Under the pieces are notes generated by a model, which saw only the letters and a list, made by a program, of their open reading frames with translations, was not told the origin of the DNA and searched no databases. The translations under genes were made by a program, and so were the position numbers. A DNA stretch of 64,000 bases from the NCBI RefSeq assembly GCF_030123365.1, contig NZ_CP126107.1:291001-355000 (forward strand), given 5' to 3'. The stretch's first letter is position 1, and each line of letters begins with the position of its first letter. Below, piece by piece: positions 54,670 through 64,000 of the stretch. This stretch comes from Neobacillus sp. SuZ13. Its GTDB lineage: Bacteria; Bacillota; Bacilli; Bacillales; Cytobacillaceae.

Positions 54670-55512
54670 ATGGCGCAGCTGACGATTGAGAAGGTTTTAA
54701 ATAATAATGTATTGATTGCTGAACACCCGTCCTATGGAGAAGTTGTATTGATTGGCAAAGGGATCGGCTTTAATCGCAAATACGGGGATTTAATTGAAAA
54801 GGACTCTGCTGAAAAACTCTTTGTCTTGAAAAATGAAAAGGAGCAGCAAAATTATATTAAATTGCTGCCTTTTATTGATAACGAATTTTTAGAGGTTATC
54901 ATAGCATCAATTGAGTTAATCAAACAACGGACGAATACAACGCTAAATGAACATATTCATGTTGCCCTAACAGACCATCTAATGTTTGCCTTAACGAGGG
55001 CCTCCCAAGGGATGGAAATGAAAAATCCTTTTTTAGTGGAGACGAAGGCGCTTTATCGTCATGAGTATGAAGTGGCGAAAGAAGTTGTCCAACTTATTAA
55101 GGATAACACTGGGATTAGCTTTCCAATCGGTGAAGTTGGATTTATCGCCTTGCATATTCACAGTGCAATAACCAATAAAGACCTTTCTGATGTAAACCAA
55201 CATTCCCAGCTCGTCAGCAGACTGGTTGATATGGTTGAAGAACAGTTGGAGATAGAGATAGATAAAGAAGGAATCGATTATATGAGACTTGTTCGCCATC
55301 TCCGTTTTGCGATTGAACGGGTAGTAAACGGTGAAAAAGTGGATGAACCAGAAAAAATTTCTTCCCTATTGAAAGATGAATATCCGATATGCTATAATCT
55401 CTCATGGAAGCTCATAAAAGTGATGCAACAATCCTTAAAATTGAAAGTCTTTGATGCAGAAGCAGTTTATCTAACGATGCATTTACAACGACTTCAAAAA
55501 AAATATAAATAA
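54670..55512 (+). CDS. glcT: PTS-regulated transcriptional antiterminator GlcT
   Basis: RNA-binding antiterminator for ptsG, 280 residues. N-terminal CAT domain (residues 1-60, LTIEKVLNNNVLIAEHPSYGEVVLIGKGIGFNRKYGDLI) binds the RAT hairpin; PRD1 (about 65-170; HEYEVAKEVVQLI) and PRD2 (about 175-280) are phosphorylated by PtsG (inhibiting) and HPr. The start has GGGAAAAGGG upstream. In glucose, unphosphorylated GlcT stabilises the RAT and ptsG is transcribed. Confidence 0.94.
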   Translation: MAQLTIEKVLNNNVLIAEHPSYGEVVLIGKGIGFNRKYGDLIEKDSAEKLFVLKNEKEQQNYIKLLPFIDNEFLEVIIASIELIKQRTNTTLNEHIHVALTDHLMFALTRASQGMEMKNPFLVETKALYRHEYEVAKEVVQLIKDNTGISFPIGEVGFIALHIHSAITNKDLSDVNQHSQLVSRLVDMVEEQLEIEIDKEGIDYMRLVRHLRFAIERVVNGEKVDEPEKISSLLKDEYPICYNLSWKLIKVMQQSLKLKVFDAEAVYLTMHLQRLQKKYK

Positions 55513-55524
55513 CATTTATTCTTT

Positions 55525-55636
55525 TACGTGTTACTGATTCGATCAGGCATGAGTAAAAAGTTTAATTGAAATTAAGTTAATGGGGTAGTCTATACCCATA
55601 ACTATAATCAATTGAACCTTTACTCATGCCTTTTTT
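55525..55636 (+). promoter_or_regulatory. GlcT RAT antiterminator and overlapping terminator
   Basis: RAT sequence (55525-55553, TACGTGTTACTGATTCGATC then AGGCATGAG) almost identical to the B. subtilis ptsG element. Its 3' arm doubles as the 5' arm of a long terminator (GGCATGAGTAAA at 55546 with TTTACTCATGCC ending 55630, six T). The terminator loop is enlarged by inner stems (TTTAATTG / CAATTGAA and TATGGG-type). Confidence 0.9.
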
Positions 55637-55699
55637 GTCGTTAATTCTCTAGATTGTAACCGCTTTATGAGCCATATTAAAAATTAGGAGGTATCCTTT

Positions 55700-57766
55700 A
55701 TGTTTAAAAATGCTTTTGGTGTTTTACAGAAAGTCGGTAAAGCATTGATGTTACCAGTTGCAATTCTGCCAGCTGCCGGGATCTTACTAGCAATTGGTAA
55801 TGCACTTCAAAATCCAACACTAATTGACCTCGCCCCATTCTTAGATAATAGCGGGATTGCGATGGTTGCGAAGATTATGGAACAGGCAGGTAGTGTCATT
55901 TTCGGAAACCTATCATTATTATTTGCTGTTGGGGTTGCGATTGGACTAGCAGGAGGAGAAGGTGTAGCTGGACTTGCTGCGATTGTAGGGTTCCTTATTA
56001 TGAATGCAACAATGGGAACAGCCTTAGGAATTGATGCAGATGCACTTGCGAAGCATCCTCAAAGCTATGCTTCTGTATTAGGTATACCGACACTGCAAAC
56101 GGGTGTTTTCGGAGGTATCATCGTCGGTCTTATTGCTGCTTATATGTATAATAAATTCTTCGAAATTGAATTGCCGTCATATCTAGGTTTCTTTGCTGGT
56201 AAGCGTTTCGTTCCGATTGTAACTGCTGCAAGTACTGTTCTTTTAGGCTTGCTAATGATTCTTATTTGGCCTCCAATTCAATCAGGCTTGAATGCATTCT
56301 CTACGAACATGGTTGATGCGAACAGAACGATTGCTGCCTTTATCTTTGGGGTAATTGAACGTTCATTAATACCATTTGGATTGCATCATATTTTCTATGC
56401 TCCATTCTGGTATGAATTTGGAAGCTATACAAACGCTGCTGGTGATCTTGTACGTGGTGACCAACGTATTTTCATGGAACAAATTAAAGATGGTGTTCAA
56501 AATTTAACTGCAGGTACATTCACAACAGGTAAATACCCATTCATGATGTTTGGACTTCCTGCGGCTGCACTAGCGATTTACCATGAAGCTCGCCCGGAAA
56601 AGAAAGTGTTTGTAGGAGGATTAATGGCTTCTGCAGCGTTAACTTCTTTCCTTACTGGTATTACAGAACCAATTGAATTCTCATTCTTATTCGTTGCACC
56701 GGTATTATTTGGTATTCACGCAATCTTTGCTGGTTTATCATTTATGACAATGCACTTGTTAAATGTAAAAATCGGGATGACCTTCTCAGGTGGATTAATT
56801 GACTATATTCTATTTGGATTAATTAACCCGCAAACAAATGCTTGGATCGTTATTCCGGTAGGTCTTGTCTTTGCGGTTATCTATTACTTCGGTTTCCGTT
56901 TTGCGATTCGCAAGTTTAATTTAAAAACTCCGGGTCGTGAACTTGAGGAAGAAGAAGATCAAGCGACAACAGGAAAATCAGGTTCAGGTGATTTAGCAGC
57001 TAATATTTTAGATGCTATGGGTGGAAAAGATAATATTGCTCATTTAGATGCATGTATTACACGTCTTCGTGTATCTGTTAATGATATTAAAAACGTGGAC
57101 AAAGCAGAATTGAAAAAACTTGGTGCGGCGGGTGTCCTAGAAGTAGGAAATAACATTCAAGCAATTTTCGGACCGCGTTCTGAAACAATTAAGGGTCAAA
57201 TGAAAGATATTATGTCTGGTAAGAGACCTCGTACAACTTCTGTTGATACAGCGGAAAAAAGTCCGGAACAAAGTAATGTAAATTCAGATGCAATTCAAAA
57301 AGCACGTGAGAGTGAAGTGTTTGCTGCACCACTTAAAGGTGAAATAAAGCCGATTACTGAAGTGCCTGATCAAGTGTTTGCTGGAAAAATGATGGGCGAT
57401 GGCTTCGCGATTGTGCCAGCTGAAGGAACAGTTGTTTCACCGGTAAATGGAAAAATCGTAAACCTATTCCCAACTAAACATGCCATTGGTATCTTATCTG
57501 ATACAGGTCGTGAAATCTTGATTCATGTTGGTATTGATACTGTTAATTTAAAGGGTCAAGGTTTTGAGACATTAGTTTCTGAAGATGACATCATTGAACA
57601 GGGTCAGCCATTATTAAAAGTTGATTTAAATTACATTAAAGAACATGCAACATCTACAATTACTCCGATTGTTTTCACGAACTTAGCCGAAGGTGAAAAA
57701 GTTGTGCTTAATAAACAAGGCCAAGTAGAATTGAAGCAAGAAGGAATAATTAAGATTACGAAGTAA
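55700..57766 (+). CDS. ptsG: PTS glucose-specific EIICBA
   Basis: Imports and phosphorylates glucose. The 688-residue protein has domains in the order IIC (1-410; [35 protein letters not shown]), IIB (about 430-515; C452 in [12 protein letters not shown]) and IIA (about 540-685; H609 in [18 protein letters not shown]). AGGAGG precedes the ATG. The soluble IIA domain could also serve IIA-less transporters such as ScrA in this window. Expression is controlled by GlcT at the preceding terminator. Confidence 0.96.
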   Translation: MFKNAFGVLQKVGKALMLPVAILPAAGILLAIGNALQNPTLIDLAPFLDNSGIAMVAKIMEQAGSVIFGNLSLLFAVGVAIGLAGGEGVAGLAAIVGFLIMNATMGTALGIDADALAKHPQSYASVLGIPTLQTGVFGGIIVGLIAAYMYNKFFEIELPSYLGFFAGKRFVPIVTAASTVLLGLLMILIWPPIQSGLNAFSTNMVDANRTIAAFIFGVIERSLIPFGLHHIFYAPFWYEFGSYTNAAGDLVRGDQRIFMEQIKDGVQNLTAGTFTTGKYPFMMFGLPAAALAIYHEARPEKKVFVGGLMASAALTSFLTGITEPIEFSFLFVAPVLFGIHAIFAGLSFMTMHLLNVKIGMTFSGGLIDYILFGLINPQTNAWIVIPVGLVFAVIYYFGFRFAIRKFNLKTPGRELEEEEDQATTGKSGSGDLAANILDAMGGKDNIAHLDACITRLRVSVNDIKNVDKAELKKLGAAGVLEVGNNIQAIFGPRSETIKGQMKDIMSGKRPRTTSVDTAEKSPEQSNVNSDAIQKARESEVFAAPLKGEIKPITEVPDQVFAGKMMGDGFAIVPAEGTVVSPVNGKIVNLFPTKHAIGILSDTGREILIHVGIDTVNLKGQGFETLVSEDDIIEQGQPLLKVDLNYIKEHATSTITPIVFTNLAEGEKVVLNKQGQVELKQEGIIKITK

Positions 57767-57771
57767 GAGGA

Positions 57772-57801
57772 AGCCGGCCCTGGTGATGGGGCTGGCTTTT
57801 T
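57772..57801 (+). terminator. Terminator after ptsG
   Basis: AGCCGGCCC / GGGGCTGGCT stem (G-T/bulge) and five T. Confidence 0.85.
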
Positions 57802-57847
57802 ATATATAGAAGAAAGTAGGAATGGTAAAAAAAAATTTAGATTTTTG

Positions 57848-57876
57848 TTGACGTGACCTAGGCGTGGTGGTAGTAT
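57848..57876 (+). promoter_or_regulatory. rRNA operon 1, promoter P1
   Basis: TTGACG, 17-bp spacer, TAGTAT. Confidence 0.75.
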
Positions 57877-57939
57877 ATTAAAGCAGTCGTTAATGACAAG
57901 TTAATAACTTGTTGGTGTTAAAAACATTGATAAAAAATG

Positions 57940-57968
57940 TTGACAATGATTTGCTCAAATGATATAGT
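57940..57968 (+). promoter_or_regulatory. rRNA operon 1, promoter P2
   Basis: TTGACA, 17-bp spacer, TATAGT; tandem promoters about 92 bp apart as in Bacillus rrn operons. Confidence 0.85.
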
Positions 57969-57999
57969 AATAAAGTTGCTTCAAACGAAGTAATGAGCT

Positions 58000-58015
58000 T
58001 GTTCTTTGAAAACTA
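58000..58015 (+). promoter_or_regulatory. rrn boxA antitermination element, operon 1 leader
   Basis: TGTTCTTTGAAAACTA, the Bacillus rrn boxA; repeated at 59748-59763 in the 16S-23S spacer and at 63194-63209. Confidence 0.8.
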
Positions 58016-58110
58016 AACAAACAAAATCGTGCAAACAAACAATAACAATCATGTTTCTTCTATTAATATGAAGAACATAAGCCAACGTAACAAAATGAGC
58101 TAATCAACTT

Positions 58111-62786
<4,676 letters not shown>

Positions 62787-62863
62787 TTTTTAAGGTGAAC
62801 TCAAAGTTTACAAACTTCTTCTGCATTATCTAGTTTTGAGGGAATGAAACCTCAATTAAATAG

Positions 62864-62980
<117 letters not shown>

Positions 62981-62982
62981 GA

Positions 62983-63012
62983 AGACAGAAATTTTTGTTT
63001 CTGTCTTTTTTA
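62983..63012 (+). terminator. Terminator of rRNA operon 1
   Basis: AGACAGAAA / TTTCTGTCT stem, 6-base loop, T run. Confidence 0.85.
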
Positions 63013-63045
63013 TTCCCTATTTCGGGAATTGGAAAAAACTTTCTG

Positions 63046-63074
63046 TTGTCTAATAACACCGATGGTGTTATGAT
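63046..63074 (+). promoter_or_regulatory. rRNA operon 2, promoter P1
   Basis: TTGTCT, 17-bp spacer, TATGAT; the spacer holds a palindrome AACACCGATGGTGTT. Confidence 0.65.
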
Positions 63075-63134
63075 AGGAAAGTCGCTCTTGGAAAGAGAGT
63101 GAACAAATCATTCTCAATTGGAAATAATTGATGA

Positions 63135-63163
63135 TTGATAGAAATAAAGAAAAGCGGTATGAT
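63135..63163 (+). promoter_or_regulatory. rRNA operon 2, promoter P2
   Basis: TTGATA, 17-bp spacer, TATGAT; 89 bp after P1. A boxA copy follows at 63194-63209. Confidence 0.7.
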
Positions 63164-63305
63164 AGATTTTGTCGCTTCTTTAAAAAGTGAGCTTGTTCTT
63201 TGAAAACTAAACAAACAAAATCGTGCAAACAAACAATATTAATCATGTTTCTTCTATATAATATGAAGAACATGAGCCAACGTAACAAAATGAGCTAATC
63301 AACTT

Positions 63306-64000
<695 letters not shown>

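Overview
The window is chromosomal DNA from a low-GC Gram-positive spore-former-type bacterium of the family Bacillaceae (Bacillus sensu lato; the rRNA and the gene neighbourhoods fit a Neobacillus/Mesobacillus-like genus, but genus is an inference). Evidence: Bacillus-type 16S/23S/5S genes, strong AGGAGG ribosome binding sites, CcpA-like cre sites, two guanine riboswitches, a GlcT/ptsG antitermination unit, and the order moxR-DUF58-transglutaminase-guaA-pbuG, which is the yeaC-yeaD-yebA-guaA-pbuG order of B. subtilis. Every protein gene I can support lies on the + strand.

Layout. 1-5370: a two-component system of the CitA/DcuS-DcuR type, a KdgT-family transporter and an NAD-type malic enzyme, probably a C4-dicarboxylate (malate) module. 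5605-11640: a LicR-type PTS-regulated activator and a cellobiose/beta-glucoside PTS (IIB, IIC, IIA) with a GH1 6-phospho-beta-glucosidase. 11747-17010: a sucrose module (LacI-type repressor, PTS IIBC, sucrose-6-phosphate hydrolase, fructokinase) with three palindromic operators. 17198-27364: a D-allose/allulose operon (binding protein, ATPase, permease, epimerase, ROK kinase, LacI regulator, RpiB-type isomerase) extended by transketolase and transaldolase; an unusual array of five copies of one operator lies upstream and a sixth copy lies before rpiB. 27517-29750: an orphan ABC substrate-binding protein, then a MerR-type HTH/coiled-coil protein framed by two 17-bp palindromes and followed by the decayed remains of a second copy.

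30141-45602: a complete type VII secretion locus (esxA, esaA, essA, esaB, essB, essC) followed by an effector module: YwqH-like helical protein, WXG100 protein, a possible EsaE/EspG-like chaperone, a small helical protein, a 646-residue pre-toxin (PT-TG) protein with a C-terminal domain I cannot classify, and two candidate immunity genes (one SseB-like). This is the best candidate for an undescribed system. 45735-50852: a membrane-anchored DUF6241-like protein and the moxR/DUF58/transglutaminase cluster. 50950-54536: guaA and pbuG, each under a guanine riboswitch (pbuG also behind an inverted pair of PurR-type boxes). 54670-57801: glcT and ptsG with the RAT/terminator switch between them. 57848-64000: one complete 16S-23S-5S operon without spacer tRNAs and the start of a second, tandem one.

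Most of the window is thus a string of sugar and organic-acid uptake modules, each carrying its own regulator, inserted among conserved housekeeping genes and an interbacterial-competition locus. Functional names rest on motif and family recognition by eye; no database search was run.
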